Assembly (NCBI GenBank): GCA_000711775.1
Contig: ARYC01000307.1
Coordinates: 118,343-182,342 of the forward strand
From: Oxytricha trifallax
Lineage: Eukaryota; Ciliophora; Spirotrichea; Sporadotrichida; Oxytrichidae
Direction: 5' to 3'
DNA: 64,000 nucleotides
A program made the position numbers and the translations under genes. Of this stretch, positions 22,429 to 31,097 are shown one piece after another. Position 1 is the first letter of the stretch, and each line of letters begins with the position of its first letter. The notes below the pieces were generated by a model. It was not told the origin of the DNA. It did not search any database and saw nothing but the letters and a program-made list of their open reading frames with translations.

Positions 22429-23508
22429 ATGAAACCCAGAACTACACTCTAATATAATGATAACGTGGGGCGATATGTCTTGTTGCTGTGCTATGGGACC
22501 ACTCAACCTTAAGGAGAGTAAAAGCTTATGAATACAATTTAAAATATTGCAAAGATATTAAAGGTTTCAATCAGGTTTGTAAGGAAAGTTTGCTAAGTTA
22601 AGGAGAAACCCAAAAACTATGCCATACAAGGAAAACCTTAGTATAAGGGAAAATTATAGGACCATCACATTAACTTCATAATAAGCGAGCAAACATTAGA
22701 GAAACAAAAAGGACTATCACTTTAAACTCGATCCATGCTATTTCATAGAAAGTTCCCGTAATCTGTAGCTACACCTTCCACACTTCAATATATTTACAAG
22801 AAAAATAAGATAAAGTACAAAGTGATGAAAAGCACCTCAACCGCGAGCATGGTAAAACTGCAATCCATTAAGGTGTAGAGATTTGAAAGATTTGGATCAC
22901 TTTTGGAAATGGTTAGCCATGGCAGAAAAATTATTTACATTGATGAGATCATATTTAAGCCATACCAGATTGAGCAGCACTCATGGGCTAGGCCTCACTA
23001 AAATTAATAACTCCAAAAAATAGGTCTAAAACTTAAGACTTTCGCTGCTATAGTCGGAATAAGCCAAGAGTTCGGGTTGGAGGGCTACTTTATAAAACTG
23101 AAATCTATCAACTCAGCAGATGTCTCAGCTATGATTGAATATCTGCACATTAAGAACCAACAAGCAAGAATAGTAATTTTCTGGGATAATTTAAGAAGTC
23201 ACCATAACAAGGCGGTACAAGAGAAGATAAAATCCTATAACTGGCAGTGTCTGTTTAATGCGCCATACTCACCAGAGTATCATTGTATAGAAGAGGTGTT
23301 TTCTTAAGTAAAGCACTAGTATAGACAAGAAGTGATAGGAAGCAACTTCCAGTTAGGCGAGCTTGCTCATATTTAAATCATTAAAAGGGCAATAGAGAGT
23401 ATATCAAGATAAGCAATTAAAAGAGTTATATTAAGGCATATAGAAAAAATGAAAAATTATATAAACTCTTAAAGGTGCTAATAAAACACAGATTATCATT
23501 CTTTTTGA
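22429..23508 (+). CDS. DD34E (IS630/Tc1-like) transposase of nested element
   Basis: Intact 360-codon frame using TAA/TAG as Gln. The N-terminal part contains helix-turn-helix-like segments (NIAKILKVSIRFVRKV; QSVATPSTLQYIYKKNKIKY). Catalytic core: first Asp in IIYIDEIIF (about residue 180), second in VIFWDNLRSHHNK, and Glu in YSPEYHCIEEVF, with 34 residues between the second Asp and the Glu. Diverged from the TBE 42-kD transposases but the same type. ATG 22429 is the first in-frame start after the terminal repeat. Confidence 0.9.
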
Positions 23509-23648
23509 GAATTGTTCATTCCATGGAACTTTTTTCTGGCACCCTTTCATGATAAGACTCCTGAGTCATGGTGACGTCCCCAAGTTGCCCACCGAGTGCT
23601 TTCTTACCCTGACTTTTGCTTAGATAGTCATTCAACGAAGCAGAGATT

Positions 23649-24246
23649 TCATGGTTCTATCGTTTTTATTTATGATTGCGAGGCTTAGATTTCAACTTTA
23701 GCATGGCAAGGGCTTTCCCCTTTGACTCTAAATAAATAATTAATTTATATAAGAAACTAACTTGAGTAAAATGGATCATTTTCTAGCTATCTATAAACAT
23801 CATCCTTTATTATAATTTTTTCTTTCTCTTCCTCAAGAGTGTCACTTAAGTTTCTTGCTCTGTTTGCATGCTTTATTAGCATCGATAGATAGTTAGTATG
23901 GAGAGCGCCTAACACCCCATAGAAATATTTTCTGTCAGGAAGGACATGATAGTCAGGGTAGTAGTTCATATATTTCATTATCAATGGGTCTTCTTGAACC
24001 TGCTTGAATATATTCTAAACAGAAAGTTCTTCATAGTAAGGTACGTTCAGCTACACAACCTCCCCTGATTTTAAAAGCAGTTTTTCGCCTGATAAGAAGT
24101 CCTTGATGAACCTCATGGTGACATGGTCATCGTTGGGTAAAAAGTACCCCTCTAAATATATTAAAAAAAGAACCTTACTGTTGTATCTCAAAAAATAATC
24201 CAGTCATTTTTGGATCTAAATTTATTTTAGAACTCTCTAACGTCAT
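23649..24246 (-). CDS. 22-kD-family protein of nested element
   Basis: The minus-strand frame shows clear colinear similarity to the TBE 22-kD protein: FLPNDDHVTMRFIKDFLSG, NVPYYEELSVQNIF, then LPDRKYFYGVLGALHTNYL, corresponding to [19 protein letters not shown] in the TBE copy. A very short intron near 24149-24171 is needed to link the N-terminal MTLESSKINL part; its exact ends are unclear. Unknown function, but conservation in two transposon lineages suggests a role in mobility or excision. Confidence 0.75.
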
Positions 24247-24249
24247 GGC

Positions 24250-25315
24250 TATAGATGCCCTAGCTTTCCATTGATCTTTAATTTTAAAATTAACCTATAA
24301 AACCTTTAAACGAATTCTTATAACTATTCTGATCTAATGTTTGATTCATGATTTTAAAATACTATAGTTTAATGAAATTCAGGCTTGAACGAAACCTATA
24401 CATGCTGACCAGAATATATTATTGGAATTTATAATATGAACTAAGTTTAATATAAAAGGTCTCCATTTTCAAGAATAATAAAAAATTATTCTTATAATAT
24501 AATTAATCGAACTAAACCCATGAACCTAAACCCCATCATAGGGTTCATGCCTGTGATTTTAGAAAATGATATAATTTAAAAACATTTGACACTATGTGCA
24601 TTTATTCGTTTATTATTTGAGATATTTACTTACACTCTCATTCTTTGTTGTCCATCCTAAGTTTTCACTCAAAAAAGTTGCTCATCCTAAGTTTCACTCA
24701 TTTTATTTATACTTTTTTGTTCGATCAACAATCTCTGGTTGAAACTCATATAGATTATGCAGCTATAATTAGTAGTGAATAAAGAGTAAGTAAAAATGAA
24801 TTATAATTGCTTTTCTGGATAAATTTCTACTTATCTATAATATATAGCTATCTTGGTTGCCCATAGAATAACTATTATTAAAACTAAGAGATAACTACCA
24901 ATTAGTCAATTTTGTACTAAAACAAGAAATCTTGTTTCAAAAAATATTTTTTTTAGAATTTAGAAAATATTATAAGTACCTATGACATTGTCATGACATG
25001 ATGAGCTAATAATTTAACAAAGGCAAATATTTTTATATTAATATAATGTTTAATAATTCTTGGTTTCATCATATAAATAACTAAGTAATTTTTAATTATA
25101 TTGTATTTAATGAAATTATGAAAAAATGGTTTGTTGGCATGTGGGCATGTATCAAATTAAAAACCCTTATACCCATTTGAGATTTCTTACCTAAGTTTCT
25201 ACTCAAAAAAAATGTGACCTCCTAAGTTTTCACTCTTTCAAATATTCAAATCAAAAACAAGATAAAGTAGCTATAGAGAGAAATAACTACAGATAGAATT
25301 ATAGATTATTACTTC
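24250..25315. other. non-coding interior of nested element with a short repeat
   Basis: AT-rich with no gene. CCTAAGTTTTCACTC-like words recur in two pairs (24655-24670, 24684-24700, 25190-25204, 25220-25235). These may be regulatory or protein-binding sites of the element; the function is unknown. Confidence 0.5.
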
Positions 25316-26308
25316 ATGCCAAAGAGAATGAAAGAATAGAAGATCAAGGCTACTTCATAATACTTGTGCAACTACTGTGAGCCACCAACCAACCATGAGA
25401 GCTTAAATTCACTGGAAGTGCATCAATCTAATTATCATAGAGATGCCCATAAGACAGCAAGAAATGCAATAAAACTAAAAGAACGCACATGTCAGCACTG
25501 TCACAAGGTTATGGCAAGGGCATTTAATTGTGAGAGACACGAAAATACTTGCAAAAAAAAAACCATCAAAAAAAAAGTATAAGACTTCAAGAGAGATGAC
25601 AGTAGTACTCAGGAATTTCCAATAGGTCCTGCAAAAGCTGAGACAGAGATTTAAGATGGGTATAGGCTTATAACCATCCAATAGAAAGTATACTAAACAA
25701 CTTACAAAATAATAAGAGAACCAGTCATATTCCATGGAGACGTCAGAGATTATAAAATGTGGGAACTAATTGCTAAAGACGCTATGCAAAGATACTAACA
25801 ACTTTACGAAGTCGTTCTGATGGACCCTGCCTATAGAATAAAACAAGGAGTTCCTTATGAAACAGTCTCTGACGAGGAAATTCTCAAAATGCCTATAGAG
25901 TTGGTGCAAGAAAGAGGAATACTCATAATGTGGTTTGTGAACCAAAAGAAAGATGTAGCAAGATAATTTATGAAAATTCACGGCTATAATGAAGTTGAGA
26001 AAGGGGAGTGGATTAAACTCACAAAAAATCAGAAATTACACAAAGGATCTGGCATGTACACAGCTCACAATAACGAGAGCTTTCTTATAGGCAAGAAGGG
26101 CTACGTGACAGACATGCTCAAGTACCACGTTACCGATAATGTCATCTTCTCTAAAGTTGGAAAGCACTCCGAAAAGCCTTAGCAAATATATGACTTCATT
26201 CAGTAAATGGCCCCAGATAGGCTCAATTTAGAAGTTTTCGCGAGACCTAATAACATAAGAAATAATTTCACTTCTTTTGGTAACCAGCTGGAACAGACAG
26301 AGACATGA
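25316..26308 (+). CDS. zinc-finger MT-A70 family adenine methyltransferase of nested transposon
   Basis: Intact 331-codon frame. Residues about 17-80 hold two zinc-finger-like motifs: CNYC...HQSNYH and CQHCHKVMARAFNCERHENTC. Residues about 135-325 align along the whole MT-A70 domain: FHGDVRDYKMWEL, VVLMDPAYRIKQGVPYETVSDEEIL, IMWFVNQKKDVARQFMKIHGY, SKVGKHSEKPQQIYDFI and EVFARPNNIRNNF.TSFGNQLE. The catalytic motif is DPAY where METTL3/METTL4/MTA1 relatives have DPPW. The family methylates N6 of adenine in RNA or DNA. A finger plus methyltransferase suggests a sequence-targeted DNA or RNA modifier encoded by the transposon. Confidence 0.9.
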
Positions 26309-27002
26309 GCTATGGAAATGATTGAATTAGCAGTTTTAGTATATAATTAATAATTAAAATAATAAGTTTAAATAATTATATATCATGAATACTTTGTGAG
26401 GAGAAGAAAGCTTTTAAAAATAAAGACATCAAATTAATCGAAATTCCCAACTACCCTGAGATTTCAGTCACTAATCTTTATGAGGATGCCATGTAAGATG
26501 AGGAAGTTGTAGTTTACCTTCCTACCAAGAAACAACTCTCTAATAAACTACCAGAGAGGAACTTCTTCTTTGGTGTTCTTGGTACAATAAAAGAGGATTA
26601 TCTCAGAGAAATTATTGAAGAAGCACATAAGAAACGATATTCTATCTCTCCTGAAGACTAGAAGAAGCAAGGCATTCTAATAAGCTCAGCTTGGCTAGAG
26701 GAACTTAAGAAGCATCCTTATCTTTCAAGTAAGCTTTGACATATAACTTTGTAGGAAAATCTGGCACTGGTATATATCTTATGAAAGAGCATGCAAAGGT
26801 TCACAGAGAAAGAAAGTCGCAGACTCCTGCATCTATGTTCATTTCATCTGGTTTTTAGACATCTTTATAAAGCCTCTTGCTCACCTCATAAATTGTCTGA
26901 GCTGGCACTAAGAGAAGAAATATGGGCCCAAGCAAGCCATAAGAAGAGGAGAAGAAAGAGAAGCCAAACCCCTTTATGGGTTAGTTTAATATGTGAACTT
27001 AT

Positions 27003-28067
27003 TCATTCATTTAAATCTAAAACTTATTTATAAACATTCATTCTTCCCTCTCTCGCACAGACTGTTGTCTTATCTACGCTCACTCTCTTACAGCTGCTTT
27101 GAATTAAGTCTACTGTATCGATGGGCAAGTCATGCATAAGATGATACAGCAGCAGCTTCTTGTAGTGAGTCTTGATTTAACTCCAGTAGAATTCAATTCC
27201 ATTAAATTATGGGCTATAAGGAACGTTGTATACAGGAGTTATGTTTAGCTCTTCATAAGCTTTCTTAGACTCCTTAGTCTTATGAACTGAGAGGTTATCA
27301 ACAAACAGGATGATCTCTTGGTTACTATACTTCTCTCTGAGCTTGTGTAGGAACTCTATATACTACTCTCGCTTAATAGAGCGAGGGTGAATAACATAAC
27401 TCTCTAGGCCTGAATCTTCACTTATACCAGCTAAAATTGCATGGGTGACTACCTTCACTTTTTAATCATAGACTTCTATATTATCATACTTCTTATACCA
27501 AGACTTATTAATAAAGGTGTTGAAGGTGAATACAGCTTCATCAGCGTGTATGAACTTGATGTTATTAGTAATAGCTCTCTGCATTTAATCATATATATAG
27601 TTTAAATTATTACTATAAAATGGCACTGTAAAATCAATCACTCTCTTTACTCTGTTGACAGTCTTGAAAGTAATACCATTTCTTCTATAAATATTGGCTA
27701 TAGTCTAAGGAGAGATACGCATGTCAGGAAACCTGCGATGAAACATTACAGCTCGCTAGTCAAGAGGAAAGTGTGCCCAATACTTTAAAGTCTTAGAGTC
27801 ACAGAGGTAGTCAATATGGGTCTGAGTGAACTTTTATTTTCTTACTGGATGTTTTCAAGTACCAGAATTAAAGTGCTAAACAGCTAACATGCAGTGATAC
27901 CTAACAGTTGAGGCACTCTTGTGTAAGAGCTTTGCAATAGCTGCATAATTTAGTACTGGTTTGACTTAGTCTATATTAATACTCGTACCATACCTAAGCT
28001 TAAGCAGTAAATCTAAATACTTCTCATCATAAATAGACCCTAAATATCGCTAATTTCTATTTCTCAT
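27003..28067 (-). pseudogene. TBE 42-kD DD34E transposase with a nonsense codon
   Basis: A 355-codon frame, the expected TBE transposase size. Catalytic residues: [21 protein letters not shown] and [11 protein letters not shown], with 34 residues between the second Asp and the Glu. Codon 71 (27855-27857) is TGA between NSGT and KHPVRKQ. Homologous sequence in the 38.5-kb TBE has no Trp here, so this is a genuine stop, not recoding. The rest of the frame is undamaged, so inactivation looks recent. Confidence 0.88.
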
Positions 28068-28089
28068 TTTGCAAATTGGCCTAATTTCT

Positions 28090-28169
28090 CTACTAACCCC
28101 AATAAGACCCCAACTATACCCTACAAATCAAAGCACTTATAAACCTAACTAAGGGGTTTTGGGGTTTTG
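28090..28169 (-). repeat. right terminal inverted repeat of 8.1-kb TBE
   Basis: Complement of 20022-20101, ending GGGGTTTTGGGGTTTTG. Confidence 0.95.
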
Positions 28170-29074
28170 AATGATGGCAGACACCACTAGCTTTATTACA
28201 AAGATTGAGGGTGATCAATTTTGCTCTTTGAGTTTTGGTACATAAGATAAATCTGTATGTGAAACAGCTCTTGATGGGCTTTTGAAGACTGGAGTTACTC
28301 AGACTATAAATACTATGATCAAGGAAATCATTTAATCTCAGATTAATTTCTAGAAGGAAAGATATACAGAGGCAGGGCTGAGATCTTTAACTAACAATGA
28401 GAAAATTAGATCAATCATATACTTGAAGTTATAACTTAAAAAAAAATATTCGAATAAATAAAAAAAATTTTTAAATATAAAAACAAATAAAATATAATAT
28501 ATTAATTAAAATTTTCAACTTACAAATCAAATCTTATAATTAAACATTTTGCTTTTATTGATATACTTATAATTTTACTAAATCTCAATAATAGCATTAT
28601 TCCCTAGTTTTTTATTTAAACAAAAAGATTTCAATAAGTTCCAGTGTAATTGCTTATATAAATAGTTATTGATTCAATTTAATTAAATTCAGACTGAATA
28701 TTTAAAATTTTATGGAATTTACTTTTGAAAAATTACTTAAAACACCTATAAAAAATGAATATCCTAGGAGTATTAAAATATTTTTATTCTCTTATATGTT
28801 TATTATAATTTTCCTGGATAAATCTCTGGAATAGCTGATAGACTCAACAACAAACTCAATCCAATCCTACTTCAAAGACATGGAGAGAAACCTAATCATA
28901 GTTTTCGTCTGTTTCGTGATTCTCATGTTTATAGGGGTAGGAATTTCGACAACTTGGGGCATGGACTTTTTGTACAAACATTTCAATGCCACTAAAAGTA
29001 TACTTAATTTGATACCTGGCAAGTGTCTCATTGAGCTCAGTGAGAAAACTGATCTTAAAAAGATACAGTTTTGA
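28170..29074 (+). CDS. PAS-domain membrane protein, part 5 (C-terminus)
   Basis: Resumes after the TBE at the retained AAT: MADTTSFITKIEGDQFCSL and onward to SIIYLKLQ near 28440. An AT-rich IES covers about 28450-28810. The last MDS encodes LIDSTTNSIQSYFKDMERN, a final helix LIIVFVCFVILMFIGVGIS, and TGA at 29072. Junctions of the last IES were not resolved. Total span of the gene is 15.4 kb, of which more than half is transposon. Confidence 0.7.
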
Positions 29075-29229
29075 TTCTACAAAATAGATATAGATTGACA
29101 GTTTATATATACAAGTAGTAAATATTATAGTTATAGACAAGCTTTATATTAAGTTTATTTAAAGATGCATCTTCAAATAAATTGGAAATTCTATGAATAT
29201 CTAAAAAGTTATAAAAACAAATAATGGTA

Positions 29230-29748
29230 TATGAGTATAGCCACTCCTTTTATGGGAGTTCTCAAGGACAGTAAATAGAAATCAATAGTTTAGAGGTAAC
29301 TTTGCTTTTATTTCTAAGTTATTGTATTTAGTTGGGAAGCTGGTGATCCAATTCTATATATTAACTTTTAAAAATTTAAAGAACTTCAAGGAGAGGAAAC
29401 TAAAGAGAGAGATTTATATGCATGCTAAAAATAGTCAAAGATTCAACTACTGGAAAAGCATTCATTAAAGTAAAAATAATAGTCATAACCATTTTAAGTA
29501 CAAGGCTTTGGTTACTAGGATATGATGAGGATGGAAACTTATTGAAAGAAGATAGATATAAATAGATTAAAAATAAATATGCAAAGAAAACTGTAACAAT
29601 GGAACCACACCCTCATCAATTGATAAAATAATAGCAATAGTTTATAGAGTATTCATCCTTGTAATCACGCAAAAGTTATGAAAAAGATCATCGATACTAT
29701 TCAAAGTAATGGCGGTACACCTCAAGTTCATTAATCACTGTTTGTCTT
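29230..29748 (+). other. ATG3 even-numbered MDS tract (MDS 2, 4, 6, 8, 10, 12)
   Basis: MDS2 29230-29276, MDS4 29293-29351 (with intron 29296-29331), MDS6 29378-29416, MDS8 29434-29461, MDS10 29501-29617, MDS12 29648-29748, each including its pointers. They lie upstream of MDS1. MDS8 is 28 bp, of which 19 bp are pointers. MDS12 carries the catalytic cysteine. Confidence 0.93.
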
Positions 29749-31010
29749 TTAAAGATTAAATTATTCTTCTTTTTAAAGACCTTAGGTAAATTTAACAATA
29801 GAATACGATTTTACAATTGATCTAGAATTAGATTGAAGTATTGCGAAACTAGCATTATTTTTTTAGTTGTTAATGTAAAATTTAACCTTAAATTTATTTT
29901 AGCATATCATTTATTAGCCTAATTTTGATCAATTAAAGTTAGGATTCTAAATTTACCGATCAAATTAAATAATAAATTTGAGAGAATTGTATAATTAAAT
30001 TGAAATCTTTTGCAATGGACTCTCTTAAAAACAAAGCAAACAATCTCTTTATGAGTATAGTATGTAGCATTTAATAAATGTTAAGGAAAGTAAATTCTTG
30101 GAGCAAGGTGTACTAACCCCCGAAGAGTTCATGATAGCAGGCGACTAATTGACTCATAAATGCCCTACTTGGAGGTAACTTAATATTCCATGAAAATATA
30201 CCAGGAGGGGTGATCCAAAGCTAAGAAACAAGAATTTGCCAGAGGAGAAGCAATTTTTGGTATAATAAAGTTAATTTGACTAATTTTATTGCTTTATAGG
30301 TTACTAAGCACGTTCCATGTTCAAAGAGAATCAAAGAACTTCAAGATGAAATACGCTAGAAGATAATTCAGAGATTTAGAAGATGGATGGGTTGAGACTG
30401 ATAGCCCAATGGTCAAAGATTAAAAACAAAACATATTGGAAATTTCTTTGAAAAGCATCGGCAGATATCGATGACATTGATGACATTGACATGCAAGACG
30501 TAGGTGGAAACACTCATGATTAAGAAGCTGTAAGTACATGCAATTTAAGATTCTTAAATCTTTTCAGAAATGAGAACTTTTACATATCAAGCTTAAGATG
30601 CTTAATTATTCGCTTTCTTTAGGTTGACATAGACGACGAAGATAATAACGCAGGAACAGGCGCAGCTACAGATAATATATTTGCTTCAAATCAATACATA
30701 GTGTAACACGCTCCCGAGGATACTGTGCATAGAGTCAGAACCTATGATTTATCTATCACTTATGATTTCTACTATCAAACTCCAAGGCTTTGATAAAGTT
30801 TCAGCAGTTGGGCTAATATCTTTGAAAGAAGTTGAAGTGTTTGAGGACATTATGGCAGATTATGCAAAAATAATTTATGATACTTAAAAAACCTCATCTT
30901 GGCATGAAACAAGCAAGTATTCATTCTCAATTAGATAGTTCACTTTGTTTGTCTTCTTAAAATTCATTTCAAGTGTGGTGCCAACAATAGAATACGAATA
31001 TTCCTTATGA
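29230..31010 (+). CDS. ATG3: ATG3, autophagy E2-like conjugating enzyme; scrambled gene of 13 MDSs
   Basis: Read in germline order the frame breaks repeatedly, but alternating between two tracts gives one continuous protein of about 300 residues colinear with ATG3. Features recovered in order: VLTPEEFMIAGDQLTHKCPTW, GDPKLRNKNLPEEKQFLVTK, HVPCSKRIKEL, DGWVETD, an acidic low-complexity segment, RTYDLSITYDFYYQTPRLWL, KKTVTMEPHPH, the catalytic-Cys motif IHPCNHAKVMKKI, and SSVVPTIEYEY at the C-terminus. Pointers 1-2 to 12-13 are: TATGAGTATAG, AGTAAAT, GAGGTAACTT, GGTGATCCAA, AAAGAACTTCAAG, AGAGATTTA, GTCAAAGATT, GAAAAGCAT, CAAGGCTTTG, CCTCATC, AGTATTCAT, TGTTTGTCTT. ATG3 transfers ATG8 to phosphatidylethanolamine. 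Start ATG is 30015, stop TGA 31008-31010. Confidence 0.95.
29749..30014. other. spacer between ATG3 tracts with a decayed MDS13 copy
   Basis: AT-rich, but 29794-29808 (AACAATAGAATACGA) is identical to 30983-30997 in MDS13, and the flanking sequence is alignable. This looks like a degraded last segment left at the end of the even tract. Confidence 0.7.
30015..31010 (+). other. ATG3 odd-numbered MDS tract (MDS 1, 3, 5, 7, 9, 11, 13)
   Basis: MDS1 to 30060, MDS3 30089-30181, MDS5 30209-30345 (intron 30260-30299), MDS7 30370-30421, MDS9 30450-30792 (intron 30530-30622), MDS11 30892-30924, MDS13 30946-31010. Gaps between them are IESs that occupy the places of the even MDSs. Confidence 0.93.
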
Positions 31011-31097
31011 AATCTTTTATGATATAATATAATCGTTAAATTAGGGGATTGATGTGTAGGGTTTTAATAATTTTATATCTTATTAATTTATCAATCG

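Larger units (their letters stand above)
22375..26400. mobile_element. nested TBE-like transposon carrying an MT-A70 gene (about 4.0 kb)
   Basis: Inserted in the 22-kD gene of the surrounding TBE. Short imperfect terminal inverted repeats include TGATATATAAT at 22383-22393 and its complement near 26373-26387. No telomeric ends. Three genes occur in TBE order and orientation: DD34E transposase (+), 22-kD homologue (-), zinc-finger protein (+), but the last carries an adenine-methyltransferase domain instead of a kinase. All three frames look intact. Exact ends and target duplication are uncertain by about 15 bp. Confidence 0.85.
22176..26900 (+). pseudogene. TBE 22-kD gene split by a nested transposon
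   Basis: The 5' part (22176-22375) starts MESLNDQMKRVEAQEMISRF, has a 35-nt GT-AG intron at about 22275-22309, and reads FLPTMEGTKISFLKAIMIY. The 3' part resumes at about 26400 with KKAFKNKDIKLIEIPNYPE and contains [12 protein letters not shown]. The copy in the 38.5-kb TBE is continuous across this point ([19 protein letters not shown]), proving an insertion here. A 26-nt GTAAGC...GTAG intron may add a further C-terminal exon to TGA 26898. Function of the 22-kD protein is unknown. Confidence 0.85.
20022..28169. mobile_element. TBE transposon (8148 bp) inside the PAS gene, itself carrying a nested element
   Basis: Ends are CAAAACCCCAAAACCCC and its complement, followed by about 78-bp inverted terminal repeats with about one mismatch. 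Target duplication AAT sits at 20019-20021 and 28170-28172. Gene set matches TBE: 57-kD zinc-finger/kinase (-), 22-kD (+), 42-kD DD34E transposase (-). Excess length over a usual TBE (about 4 kb) is explained by a second transposon in the 22-kD gene (about 22375-26400). Precise removal restores the host frame. Confidence 0.97.

Noticed and set aside
25475..25735. Minus-strand ORF opposite the MT-A70 gene
   Set aside because: It mirrors the plus-strand frame, which has clear domain homology; no independent support.
27855..27857. TGA recoded as Trp in the TBE transposase
   Set aside because: The homologous position in the other TBE copy is not Trp and the local alignment is poor in aromatics, so a nonsense mutation is simpler.
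29618..29656. Tiny intron or indel after KKTVTMEPHPH in ATG3
   Set aside because: MDS11 at 30892-30924 fits between CCTCATC and AGTATTCAT and restores the frame and the catalytic-Cys motif.
30333..30421. Frameshift or sequencing error in ATG3
   Set aside because: The apparent frame change disappears when MDS6 (29378-29416) is inserted between MDS5 and MDS7 at their pointers.
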